Part shown: positions 8,676 to 16,811 of the stretch, in pieces | How positions within the stretch are numbered: position 1 is the stretch's first letter | How the letters are laid out: each line of letters begins with the position of its first letter | Origin: Azospirillum thermophilum | Lineage (GTDB): Bacteria; Pseudomonadota; Alphaproteobacteria; Azospirillales; Azospirillaceae | DNA length: 64,000 nucleotides | Assembly: GCF_003130795.1 (NCBI RefSeq) | Contig: NZ_CP029352.1 | Coordinates: 237,001 to 301,000, forward strand | Reading direction: 5' to 3' | Program-made: the position numbers and the translations under genes | The notes under the pieces: model-generated | What the model saw: the letters and a program-made list of their open reading frames with translations, nothing else | Told to the model about the DNA's origin: nothing | Database searches by the model: none

Positions 8676-9962
8676 TCATGCCTTCTTGTCGGCCAGCGGA
8701 CAGCCGCCGGCTTCGAGCGGACGGAAGGCATCGGCAGCGGGAATGGTCTTGATGTGCTTGTAGTAGTCCCACTCCGCCTTCGATTCCGCCGGCGACTTGA
8801 CCTGGAAGAAGTGCATGTCGTGCACCGCCCGGCCATCCACCCGCACGGTTCCCTTGCCGAACAGCTTGTCGTCGATGGGGATCTCGCGCATGGCGGCGGC
8901 CACCTTGGCGGCGTCGGTGGTCCCGGCGGCCTTCACCGCCTTCAGGTAATGCAGGGCGCCGCTGTAGACGCCGGCCTGATTGCCGGTGGGGCGCCGGCCC
9001 TTCATTTTCGCCGCGAAGCGGTCGGCGAAGGCGCGGGTGTCGGCATTGAGGTCCCAGTAGAAGGCCTCCGTCAGGTAGAGCCCCTGGGCCGACTGGAGCC
9101 CGACCGCGTTCACGTCGGTCAACTGCATCAGCAGGGCGGCCAGCTTCTGCCCGCTGGCGGTGATGCCGAACTCCGTCGCCTGCTTCACTGAATTGATGGT
9201 GTCGCCCACCGCGTTGGCGAGGCCGATGATCTGCGCCTTGCTGGCCTGGGCCTGCAGCAGGTAGGACGAGAAGTCGGGCGCGTTCGGCGGGTGGCGGACG
9301 CTGCCGGCCACCTGCCCGCCGGTGGCGGCCACCACGCTGCCGGCATCCTTCTCCAGCGCGTGGCCGAAGGCGTAGTCGGCGGTCAGGAAGTACCAGCTCC
9401 GGCCGCCCTCGCCGACGACGGCGCGGGCGGTGCCGTTGGCGAGCGCCCAGGTGTCGTAGGTCCACTGCACGGTGTTGGGCGAGCATTTCGGCCCGGTCAG
9501 CTCGGTCGTGCCGGGTCCGGATGCGATGAACATCGCCTTGGAGTTGCGCGTCACCTCGTTGACCGCCAGCGCCACCGACGAGAAGGGCACGTCGAGGATG
9601 GCGTTCACCTGCTCGCGGTCCAGCCATTGCCGGGCGATCGAGGACCCGAGGTCGGGCTTGTTCTGGTGGTCGCCGGTGATGACCTCGATGGTCACGCCCG
9701 GCATCTCCCCGGCGAAGTCCTCCGCGGCGAGCTGGGCCGCCACCACCGATCCCATGCCGGTCGAATCCGACGCGAAGCCGCTCATGTCCGTCAGCACGCC
9801 GAGCTTCACCCGGCCGCCCGGCTCGTCGGCCAGGACCCCGGTCGCCGTCAGGGCGACGAGGGCGGCCGCGCCGATCCCGCCACCGATCCTGCCGCCGATC
9901 CTGCCGCCGATCCTGCCGTTGACCCCTCTGCCGATCCCTCCGCCGGTCACCGCACGCGTCAT
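8676..9962 (-). CDS. ABC transporter substrate-binding protein, branched-chain amino acid (LivK) type
   Basis: A 428-residue periplasmic binding protein of the Peripla_BP_6 class. After the signal peptide it reads 'VKLGVLTDMSGFASDSTGMGSVVAAQLAAEDF', then 'VEVITGDHQNKPDLGSSIARQWLD', 'FIASGPGTTELTG' and 'DYAFGHALEKDAGSVVAATGGQV', standard for this class. ATG 9962 is preceded by GGGGAGGATCG. The signal peptide is odd: its n-region is a run of RIGG/GGIG tetrapeptides encoded by 12-base tandem repeats. No permease or ATPase gene lies nearby. It follows the HMG-CoA reductase gene in the same direction by 47 bases, so it may bind a ligand linked to that pathway; the ligand is unknown. Confidence 0.93.
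   Translation of the reverse strand: MTRAVTGGGIGRGVNGRIGGRIGGRIGGGIGAAALVALTATGVLADEPGGRVKLGVLTDMSGFASDSTGMGSVVAAQLAAEDFAGEMPGVTIEVITGDHQNKPDLGSSIARQWLDREQVNAILDVPFSSVALAVNEVTRNSKAMFIASGPGTTELTGPKCSPNTVQWTYDTWALANGTARAVVGEGGRSWYFLTADYAFGHALEKDAGSVVAATGGQVAGSVRHPPNAPDFSSYLLQAQASKAQIIGLANAVGDTINSVKQATEFGITASGQKLAALLMQLTDVNAVGLQSAQGLYLTEAFYWDLNADTRAFADRFAAKMKGRRPTGNQAGVYSGALHYLKAVKAAGTTDAAKVAAAMREIPIDDKLFGKGTVRVDGRAVHDMHFFQVKSPAESKAEWDYYKHIKTIPAADAFRPLEAGGCPLADKKA
9871..9942. repeat. degenerate 12-base tandem repeat in a signal-peptide coding region
   Basis: Six consecutive 12-base units of the form CCGATCCTGCCG. Units 2-4 (9883-9918) are identical, and units 1, 5 and 6 differ at a few positions. 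On the minus strand they encode the RIGG repeats in the n-region of the LivK-type binding protein's signal peptide. Copy-number change would keep the reading frame. Confidence 0.9.
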
Positions 9963-10009
9963 CGTCCGATCCTCCCCGTTGATTTCATTCTTGAGCCGGC
10001 TGCAGGCGT

Positions 10010-11299
10010 TCAGCCGCGCAGATCCCGCAGGAGCCCCTGCGCGACGTCCATCCTGACGGTGCCGCGCTCCACCAGCAGGTGGGCGACGCGCTCGATCTCC
10101 CCGCCGACGGCGCCCGCCATCATGGCGATGTTCTGGGCGTGCAGCGCCATGTGGCCCTTCTGGATGCCGGTGGTCGCCAGCGCCTTCAGGGCCGAGAAGT
10201 TCTGCGCCAGCCCGACCGCCGCGATGATGCGGGCGAGCCGCGCGGCCGAGGTGACCCCCAGGATCTTCAGGCAGGCCTGGGCGGTCGGGTGCAGCCGGGT
10301 GGCGCCGCCGATCAGCCCCACCGCCATCGGCAGCTCGATGGAGCCGCCGAGGCTGCCGTCGGCCGCGATCTCGAACCGCGTCAGGCTGCCATAGGAGCCG
10401 CCGCGGGCGGCATAGGCATGGGCTCCGGCCTCGACGGCGCGGGTGTCGTTGCCGGTGGCCAGCACCACGGCGCTGATGCCGTTCATGATGCCCTTGTTGT
10501 GCGTCGCCGCCCGGTAGGGGTCGGCCGCCGCGAAGTGGCAGGCGCTGATGATGCCGTCGCGCACCTGCGCGCCCGTCATGCCCTCCACCGCGAGGCGGTC
10601 GAGGCTCCAGACGGCATGCGCGCGGGCAAGCCGGCGGTCCGCGAGGTTGGAGAGGATGCGCAGGTAGACCCTGCCGCCGGTCCAGCCGGCGATGTGCGGC
10701 GCCAGCGCCTCCGCCATGCTGTTGACGGCGTTGGCGCCCATGGCGTCGCGGGTATCGACGATCAGGTGGGTGATCAGCATCGGGCCCCCTGCCGTGTCGA
10801 GCACCCGCACCTCCAGGTCGCGGAAGCCGCCGCCGAGGCCGAGCAGGACCGGGTCGCAGCCGTCGCAGACCGCCTTGACCTCCTCCCGCCGGTCGAGGAT
10901 GCGCAGCCGCGCCGCATGGGGATCGGCCACCCCGACCGTCTGGATCTGCGCGATCATCAACGTGCCGGAAAGCCCGGTGGTGAAGCCGCCGGTCTCGTAG
11001 CACTGGCGCCCGGCGTTGCAGACCGCTGCGACCACCGAGGACTCCTCGGTCGCCATGGGGATCAGGACGTCCTCGCCATCGATCCGCATGTTGGTGGCGA
11101 TGCCCAGCGGGACGTTCATCGTCCCGACGACGTTCTCGATCAGCCGGTCGGCGAGCGCGGCATCCAGGTTGCCGGTGTTCGCCAGATGCTCGACCAGCGC
11201 CGGCTCCAGCCCGGCGAAGGCGGCGACCTGCTCCAGCCGCTCGCGCTGGCTCATCCTGTGGAAACCGGAAATGCGGGATCTGCGGGCGTTCTGCGGCAC
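10010..11299 (-). CDS. mvaA: hydroxymethylglutaryl-CoA reductase, class II (degradative)
   Basis: A 429-residue class II HMG-CoA reductase, which interconverts mevalonate and HMG-CoA and in Pseudomonas mevalonii oxidises mevalonate with NAD. Signature segments are intact: ENVVG at 56-60, ATEESSVVAA at 83-92 with the catalytic Glu, DAMGANAVN at 185-193, THNKGIMNG at 266-274 with the catalytic Lys, GLAQNFSALKAL from 363, and QKGHMALHA with H383. GTG 11299 is preceded by AGGGAG; an internal ATG at 11254 is an alternative. No HMG-CoA lyase or mevalonate kinase is in the window. Divergent from the MocR-type regulator and followed by a binding-protein gene, which suggests an inducible catabolic unit. 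Confidence 0.95.
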   Translation of the reverse strand: MPQNARRSRISGFHRMSQRERLEQVAAFAGLEPALVEHLANTGNLDAALADRLIENVVGTMNVPLGIATNMRIDGEDVLIPMATEESSVVAAVCNAGRQCYETGGFTTGLSGTLMIAQIQTVGVADPHAARLRILDRREEVKAVCDGCDPVLLGLGGGFRDLEVRVLDTAGGPMLITHLIVDTRDAMGANAVNSMAEALAPHIAGWTGGRVYLRILSNLADRRLARAHAVWSLDRLAVEGMTGAQVRDGIISACHFAAADPYRAATHNKGIMNGISAVVLATGNDTRAVEAGAHAYAARGGSYGSLTRFEIAADGSLGGSIELPMAVGLIGGATRLHPTAQACLKILGVTSAARLARIIAAVGLAQNFSALKALATTGIQKGHMALHAQNIAMMAGAVGGEIERVAHLLVERGTVRMDVAQGLLRDLRG

Positions 11300-11372
11300 G
11301 AGTTCGGTTCTCCCTGTCCGGCCCCCGGTGTCCGGGTCATTTGTTTGCCAATCACATGGTCCGTGATACGAA

Positions 11373-11439
11373 GGGACGGTTCAAGGGACGGTCGGCCGCT
11401 TTGTTCGGCGGACTGTCCCAGGGAAATCGCTGGGACGAT
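11373..11439. promoter_or_regulatory. repeated GGGAC operator between mvaA and the MocR-type gene
   Basis: The divergent intergenic region holds four copies of GGGAC(G/A)(G/A)T within 67 bases: direct copies at 11373-11380, 11385-11392 and 11432-11439 and an inverted copy at 11412-11419. MocR/PdxR-type regulators typically bind two or more direct repeats plus an inverted one. The placement directly upstream of the regulator's ATG supports an autoregulatory, divergent operator. Binding is inferred. Confidence 0.6.
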
Positions 11440-11453
11440 TGCCGGAATCCGCC

Positions 11454-12823
11454 ATGACGCGCGTCACCGACCTGACCGACCGCATCACCGACCTGATCGA
11501 GCGCGGCCTGCTGAAGGCGGGGGAGCGGCTGCATTCCGTGCGCAGCGGGGCGAAGGAGCACGGCGTCTCCAAGAACACGATGGCGGAGGCTTACGACCGG
11601 CTGGTGGCGCTCGGCTACCTGGAGGCCCGGCAGGGCTCCGGCTACTATGTCGCCCGGGCCGTCCGCAGCCGGGTGGAGCATGGGGCGCCGCATGTCGCCG
11701 AGGCGCTCGACCACCTCTCCCTTCTGCGCGAACAGTTGGAGCGCCAGTATGCCGTGCGCGTCGGCGACGGCCGCCCGCCGCCGGACTGGATGGAGAAGCT
11801 GGAAGTCGGCGTCCGCTGCCGGCTCGCCCGGCCGGCCGGCGGAACCGAGCTCGATCACGGCTACGGCAGCCCGTGGGGCTATGCGCCGCTGCGCGAGCGC
11901 ATCGTGGTGACGCTGGCCGAGCGCGCCGTCGCCGCCCGGCCCGACCAGATCCTGCTGACCCAGGGGCGAACCACGCGCTGGACCTGATCGCGCGGCAGAT
12001 GCTGCAGCCGGGCGACACCGCGCTGGTCGACACGCCCGGCTACTACCCGCTGTTCGGCAAGCTGAAGCTGGCGAAGGTCGCCATCGCCGGGGTGCGGCGG
12101 CGGGCCGACGGACCGGACCTGGAGGAGTTCGCCGCCAAGGCGGCGGCGCTGCGGCCGAAGCTCTTCTTCACCCAGCCGCTCGCCCACAACCCGACCGGCG
12201 GCTCGCTGTCCATCGCGGTCGCCCACCGGCTGCTGCAGATCGCCGCCCGGCATGGCGTCACCATCGTGGAGGACGATCCCTTCGCCGACGTGCTGCCGGC
12301 CTCCTCCCCCCGGCTGGCCGCGCTCGACCAGCTTGAGCGGGTGATCTATGTCGGCACCTTCTCCAAGACGCTCTCGGCCAGCCTGCGGGTCGGATACATC
12401 GCCGCCGCGCCGGCGCTGGCGAAGAGCCTGTGCGACCTGAAGATGCTGACGGTGGTGAGCACCTCGGACTATGTGGAGCGGCTGGTCTACACGCTGATCG
12501 CCGGCGGGCAGTATCTGCGCCACCTGCGCCGGCTGCGGAGCCGGATCGAGGCGGCGCGGGAAGCGGCGCTGGCGGCCCTGGACCGGGCCGGGGTCGCGGT
12601 TCCCGTCACGCCGGCCGGCGGCTACTATGTCTGGGGGGAACTGCCGGCCGGCATCGACGAGGCGGCGCTGGTCCGCACCGCCGCCGACCGCGGCCTGTTC
12701 CTGGCGCCGGGCTCCGTCTTCGCCCCGGAACGGAGCAGCGGCCCGCCGGCCCTGCGCATCAACATCGCCTATGCGACCGATCCGCGGTTCCTGGAGTTCA
12801 TCGCCGGCTACACGGGCCGGTGA
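11454..12823 (+). CDS. MocR/PdxR-type GntR regulator with aminotransferase domain (frameshifted)
   Basis: An N-terminal GntR winged helix (residues 1-70, 'LLKAGERLHSVRSGAKEHGVSKNTMAEAYDRLVALGYLEARQGSGYYV') is fused to a fold-type I aminotransferase domain. The latter has 'HGYGSPWGYAPLRERI', 'VDTPGYYPLFG', 'LAHNPTGGSLS', the PLP-lysine motif 'YVGTFSKTLSASLRVGY' and an 'INIAY' C-terminus. The first frame ends at 11987; the rest is open one frame over to 12823. Adding one G to the run at 11963-11966 restores 'LLTQGANHALDLIARQML' and one protein of 456 residues. It diverges from mvaA, which it probably controls. Confidence 0.88.
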
Positions 12824-12916
12824 TCCGGGGCCGCCTCCCCGCCGGGATCCGCAGCGTCTTCCGAGCGCATCGCACGATTGACAGACGGGCGGCCGGCCTC
12901 TATCAAAACACGCATT

Positions 12917-13119
12917 GTCAGCGGTTCTCCCGGGCGCAAGCCGGGAGATTAAAAGGGAACGACGGAAGCGACAGGCGTCCCAGCCTGATGCAAGCCGTGG
13001 CTGTCCCCGCAACTGTGAGCGGCGAGTCGGCGCCAACGAGCCACTGACCGGAGATCCATGGATCCCGGCCGGGAAGGCGGTGCCGGATGACGACCCGCGA
13101 GCCAGGAGACCTGCCTCTG
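12917..13119 (+). promoter_or_regulatory. cobalamin (adenosylcobalamin-class) riboswitch
   Basis: The conserved core is readable in order: a 5' hairpin (TCTCCCGGGCGCAAGCCGGGAGA), ATTAAAAGGGAA, the 'AAGCCGTGGCTGTCCCCGCAACTGTGA' segment (12990-13018 region), GCCACTG, a GCCGGGAAGGCGG hairpin, and the B12 box GCCAGGAGACCTGCC at 13101-13115. Ligand binding normally blocks expression of the downstream uptake genes. The controlled unit is the TonB receptor and the BtuF/C/D-type genes that follow on the same strand. Confidence 0.96.
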
Positions 13120-13419
13120 ACAGCGTCACTCTGCCTTCGATCGGGGTGTGTCGAAGGTGCGGAAACCCGTCGTGGTGACGCGTCCATTGGCGTTGCCGCG
13201 ACCAGGTTTCGGGACGGTTCATCCCCCTGAGGCATGTCGCAGGCGAATGGTTCTCAAGGCGCGGGGCCCCGCGTCGTGGCGTCCATTCGGCAACGCCCGT
13301 TCAACGCAACGGTCCCGGTCTTCCGGGGCCGGCATGGATGTGCGGCCCGGACGGGCGGCTGTTCGGCCGCACCGCTTGCCCGAACGCGCCTCCATGCCTG
13401 CAGCAGGACGTGGCAGGAC
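13120..13419 (+). other. leader between riboswitch and btuB start
   Basis: About 300 bases with no recognisable gene. It begins with a possible expression-platform hairpin (CCTTCGA ... TCGAAGG around 13133-13157). The btuB reading frame stays open back to 13234 (an ATG after CTGAGG), but these codons give an arginine-rich, unstructured sequence and not a signal peptide, so I treat them as leader. Confidence 0.5.
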
Positions 13420-15339
13420 ATGCAGACAAGCTGTTCAAAAAGGCGTTTTCTCGTTCGACTCACCTTGGCGGTTCTCGGGGGCACGGCTGGAATGGCCCCT
13501 CCATCGGCCGCCTCCGCATCGGCCGCCTCCGCATCGGCCGATGAGCTTCGGCTCGTGCCGCTGGAGGTGACGGCCCCGGCCGAAGTGACGGTGCCCCAGG
13601 AGCAGGCGACCACGAGTTCCAGCGTGATCGGCGCCGAGGAGATCGAGCGGCAGCAGATCCGCCGGCTCGACGATGCGCTGAGGCTGGTTCCCGGCGTCAG
13701 CCTGTCGGGCCGGCAGGCGCCGGGCGGCGCGCAGACCGTGCGGTTGCGCGGGCTGGGGCCGCGCAACACCCGCTTCTTCATCGACGGCGTCGAGATGAGC
13801 GACACCAGCCAGTCGCAGTCGCAATATCCGGCCGGCGAGATGGACACGGCCGACATCGAGCGCATCGAGGTCCTGCGCGGTCCGCAGCCCGGCCGCTTCG
13901 GACCGGATGCCGGCGGCGGCGTGGTCAACATCACCACCCGGCGGCCGACCGGTCCGCTGAGCGGGCGGGTCGGGGCCGAATACGGCAGCTACGACACCAA
14001 GCGGGGCAACGCCTCGCTGTCGGGGGCGCAGGACCGGGTCGACTACCGGCTATCCCTGTCCGGAACCCATTCCGGCGGCTACTCGGACTTCAGCCGCCAC
14101 CGCGGCGGACAGGAGAAGGACCCGTTCCGGCAGTGGGCCGCCGCCGGCCGGCTCGGCATCCAGGCGACAGAGACGCTGCGCCTCGACGCGACGGCGCGCT
14201 ACCAGCGCAAAACCCTGACCTACGATCCGGCCACCCGCGACAACGACTGGTCGCGCGACGAGACCGAACGGTTCCTGCGCCTGGGCGGCTCGCTCGACAG
14301 CCTGGGCGGCAGGCTGGTCCACGGCTTCGGGGTCGCCAACACCACCAACACCCGGCAATACTGGGGCGAGGGCACCAGGGGCGACACCTACGACGGCCAC
14401 AAGACGCGCCTCGATTACGTTGCCAATGCCAAGCTGTCCGACCGGCTGTCGCTGGGCTACGGCGCCGACGCCACCCGGGAGAGCATGGAGCAGCACACGC
14501 CGGGCTTCGCGCCGCGCGCGCCGGACATTCGGGCGCACAACTGGCGCAGCGGCGCCTTCGCCACCGTCGGCGTGACGCCGGTGGCGCCGCTCGACCTGTC
14601 GGCGACGATCCGCGGCGACCGCCACACCGATTACGGGGGCAAGGGAACCTGGCGGCTCGGCGCCGCCTACCGGATCGGGGAAACCGGGACGACCCTGCGT
14701 TCCAGCTACGGCACGGCGTGGCAGCCGCCTTCGCTCTACGAGCGGTTCGATCCCTGTTACGGCAGGAACGATCTGCGGCCGGAGCGCAGCCGCGGCTGGG
14801 ATGCCGGCGTCGAGCAATCGCTGCTGGGCGGGCGGCTGACCACCGGCGCGACCTATTTCCAGGCCAGCACCCGCGACCAGATCAACTGGCTGTCCGGCCC
14901 GGCGACCAGCCCGGCCTGTTCGGGCGGCGGCTATGTCAACGTGGACCGCACGAAGGCGCAGGGCATGGAACTGGAACTGGCCGCCCGCCCGAGCGCGACG
15001 ACCGATCTCCGCGTCGCCTATTCCTGGCAGAGCGTGGTCAACGCCAACACCGGCCAGCGTCTGCGCAACCTGCCGCTTCACCAGGGCAGCGCGTCGGTCG
15101 GCTGGCGCTTCCTGCCCGAGGCCTACGCCAACCTCGGCCTGCGCTATCGCGACATGGTCGAGAATTACGGCACCGGCAGCGCCTTCCTCACCGCCGACCT
15201 CCGGCTGTCCTACGACCTGACCGACGCGGTGACGCTGCAGGGCCGCGTCGAGAACCTGTTCAACCGCCGCTACGAGGAAGTCTACGGCCACGCCACGCCG
15301 GGCCGCTCGGCCTACGCCGGCCTGTCCGCGCGCTTCTGA
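13420..15339 (+). CDS. btuB: TonB-dependent outer-membrane receptor, BtuB type (cobalamin uptake)
   Basis: A 639-residue outer-membrane receptor. ATG 13420 gives a proper signal peptide ('KRRFLVRLTLAVLGG' then an Ala/Ser-rich cleavage region). The mature N-terminus has a TonB-box-like 'PLEVTAPAE', then the plug ('IGAEEIERQQIRRLDDALRLVPGV', 'TRFFIDGVEMSD', 'VLRGPQPGRFGPDAGGGVVNITTR') and a beta-barrel ending in aromatic 'AGLSARF'. The riboswitch upstream makes cobalamin or a corrinoid the likely ligand. The signal-peptide end is encoded by 15-base tandem repeats at 13503-13541. It is the first gene of the uptake operon. Confidence 0.93.
   Translation: MQTSCSKRRFLVRLTLAVLGGTAGMAPPSAASASAASASADELRLVPLEVTAPAEVTVPQEQATTSSSVIGAEEIERQQIRRLDDALRLVPGVSLSGRQAPGGAQTVRLRGLGPRNTRFFIDGVEMSDTSQSQSQYPAGEMDTADIERIEVLRGPQPGRFGPDAGGGVVNITTRRPTGPLSGRVGAEYGSYDTKRGNASLSGAQDRVDYRLSLSGTHSGGYSDFSRHRGGQEKDPFRQWAAAGRLGIQATETLRLDATARYQRKTLTYDPATRDNDWSRDETERFLRLGGSLDSLGGRLVHGFGVANTTNTRQYWGEGTRGDTYDGHKTRLDYVANAKLSDRLSLGYGADATRESMEQHTPGFAPRAPDIRAHNWRSGAFATVGVTPVAPLDLSATIRGDRHTDYGGKGTWRLGAAYRIGETGTTLRSSYGTAWQPPSLYERFDPCYGRNDLRPERSRGWDAGVEQSLLGGRLTTGATYFQASTRDQINWLSGPATSPACSGGGYVNVDRTKAQGMELELAARPSATTDLRVAYSWQSVVNANTGQRLRNLPLHQGSASVGWRFLPEAYANLGLRYRDMVENYGTGSAFLTADLRLSYDLTDAVTLQGRVENLFNRRYEEVYGHATPGRSAYAGLSARF
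13503..13541. repeat. 15-base tandem repeat in btuB signal peptide region
   Basis: Two full and one partial copy of ATCGGCCGCCTCCGC (13503-13517, 13518-13532, 13533-13541). They encode the Ala/Ser repeats just before the mature N-terminus. The repeat is in frame, so length changes would be tolerated. Confidence 0.85.
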
Positions 15340-15363
15340 CGCCGCCATCTCCGGGAGAATCCC

Positions 15364-15948
15364 ATGAATACCGCATCCTCCATCGCCTCGCACGTCGTCG
15401 AGGAACCCGGCATGGGCCGGGTCGAGATCTTTCCGCTGTCGACAGATCAGGACCTGCTGTTCGCCCTGCTGAAGGATGCCTTCGAGGTGTGGTGGCGGGA
15501 CATCGTGTTCGGCACGCTCATCCAGGGGGCCGTCTTCGAGATCCACGCGCCCAACGCCCCGCGCAAGGTGTCGCTGTTCGACGGCTACCTGACCGTCGAT
15601 TTCGGGGCGTGGCATTTCCACGTCTGCATCGGTCCCCATCGGGGGACGCCGCGCAATCCGGTCGATCCTGCGCTTGCCCGCATCCGCCGGACGGCGCGGG
15701 CCGAGATGTACCGCGTCCTCGGGGCCGACGGCGCGCCGCGAAGCTGGGGCCTGCGGCTGTTCAACGGCAGTGGAGAGCAGCAGATGACGCTGTTCTTTCC
15801 CAACCCCTTCCTCGGCGAGAACGACCGCATCCTGAAGGAGCCGGACTGGAACCGCCTGTCGATGTGGGACGCGTTCCGTCAGCGTTATCTCGGGCTGGAC
15901 GCCGATCCGCTCGACCGCAGCGGGAGCAGGTTCCGGTGCGGCGGCTGA
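15364..15948 (+). CDS. conserved hypothetical protein in the corrinoid-uptake operon
   Basis: A 194-residue soluble protein with no signal peptide or membrane segment. Conspicuous features are 'DAFEVWWRDIVFGTLIQGAVFEIHAP', a histidine-containing 'GAWHFHVCIGPHRGTP' at about residues 79-94, 'RAEMYRVL' and 'GLRLFNGSGEQQMTLFFPNPF'. It starts 24 bases after btuB with GGGAGAATCCC before ATG, and its end overlaps the GTG start of the next gene by 13 bases, so it is translated as part of the operon. I think it belongs to a DUF family of proteobacterial uptake operons, but I cannot name it with certainty. A role in corrinoid handling is an inference from position. Confidence 0.8.
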   Translation: MNTASSIASHVVEEPGMGRVEIFPLSTDQDLLFALLKDAFEVWWRDIVFGTLIQGAVFEIHAPNAPRKVSLFDGYLTVDFGAWHFHVCIGPHRGTPRNPVDPALARIRRTARAEMYRVLGADGAPRSWGLRLFNGSGEQQMTLFFPNPFLGENDRILKEPDWNRLSMWDAFRQRYLGLDADPLDRSGSRFRCGG

Positions 15949-16808
15949 GGCTGCGTCTCGGGGCTGCGGTCCTGGCCCTGCCGGCGGTCCTGCAGCCCGT
16001 CGGGGCCGCCTGGGCCGCCGGTCCGCGGGCGGCATCGGCCACGGTGTGCGGCGACCAGTATCTGCTGGCCCTTGCCGATCCGGAGCAGATCGCCGCCCTG
16101 TCGCCGCAGGCAACCGACCCCTGGCTGTCGCTGATGGCCGGCGAGGCGGCCCGCCACCGGCAGGTCCGGCCGAGCGCCGAGGCCTACCTGTCGCTCGGCG
16201 TCGACGTGGTGCTGGCGAACGGCTGGAGCGACCACAAGACCCTGGAGCTGCTGGAGCGGTTCGGCGTGCGCATCGTGCGCATCCCGCTGGCCGAGCGGTT
16301 CGAGGACATCGCAAGGGTGACGGCCGAGGTCGCCGAGGCGCTGGGCCATTCCGACCGCGGCGCGGCACTGAACGACGCGGTCGGCCGGCGGCTGGCCGCG
16401 CTGCGCGGCGAGGATGCCGGCGCCGGCCGCCCGGCGCTCTACCTGCGTCCGGGTGGCGGCACCGCCGCCGCCGGGACCTTCGTGGACGAGGTGATGACGG
16501 CGGTCGGTCTGACCAACCAGGCGACCGCCGAGGGGCGGTCGGGCTGGACCGGCTATGACCTGGAGCGTTTCGTCCTCAACCCGCCCCGGCTTCTGGTGAC
16601 CAGCTTCTTCGAGAGCCCCGACCGGTCGCTGCGCCGGGCCTTCGGGGATCATCCGGCCTTCGTCCGCCGGATGCGGGCCACCCCGACCGTGGCGGTGCCC
16701 GGCAAGAGCTGGGTGTGCAGCGGCTGGTTCCTCGTCGAGGCTGCCGAAACCCTGGCCCGCGGCCTGCGGCAGCTTCCGCCGCAGGTCTCATCGAACGGAA
16801 ATCCCTGA
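15936..16808 (+). CDS. btuF: ABC transporter substrate-binding protein, BtuF type
   Basis: A 290-residue periplasmic binding protein of the helical-backbone metal-receptor class used for cobalamin, haem and siderophores. The GTG start at 15936 gives a typical signal peptide ('RRLRLRLGAAVLALPAVLQPVGAAWAAG'). The body shows 'VCGDQYLLALADPEQIAALS', 'GVDVVLANGWSDHKTLELLERFGVRIVRIP', 'FEDIARVTAEVAEALG' and 'WVCSGWFLVEAAETLA'. It overlaps the preceding hypothetical gene and is three bases from the permease gene. Specificity for corrinoid is inferred from the riboswitch. Confidence 0.9.
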   Translation: MRRLRLRLGAAVLALPAVLQPVGAAWAAGPRAASATVCGDQYLLALADPEQIAALSPQATDPWLSLMAGEAARHRQVRPSAEAYLSLGVDVVLANGWSDHKTLELLERFGVRIVRIPLAERFEDIARVTAEVAEALGHSDRGAALNDAVGRRLAALRGEDAGAGRPALYLRPGGGTAAAGTFVDEVMTAVGLTNQATAEGRSGWTGYDLERFVLNPPRLLVTSFFESPDRSLRRAFGDHPAFVRRMRATPTVAVPGKSWVCSGWFLVEAAETLARGLRQLPPQVSSNGNP

Positions 16809-16811
16809 TCC

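Noticed and set aside
8676..11003. A 775-codon open frame on the minus strand
   Set aside because: Only the part from 9962 to 8676 is a real protein. The upstream 350 codons are the HMG-CoA reductase gene read in another frame; very GC-rich DNA leaves long false frames.
13234..13419. N-terminal extension of BtuB starting at 13234
   Set aside because: The 62 extra codons are arginine/serine-rich and would bury the clear signal peptide that begins at 13420.
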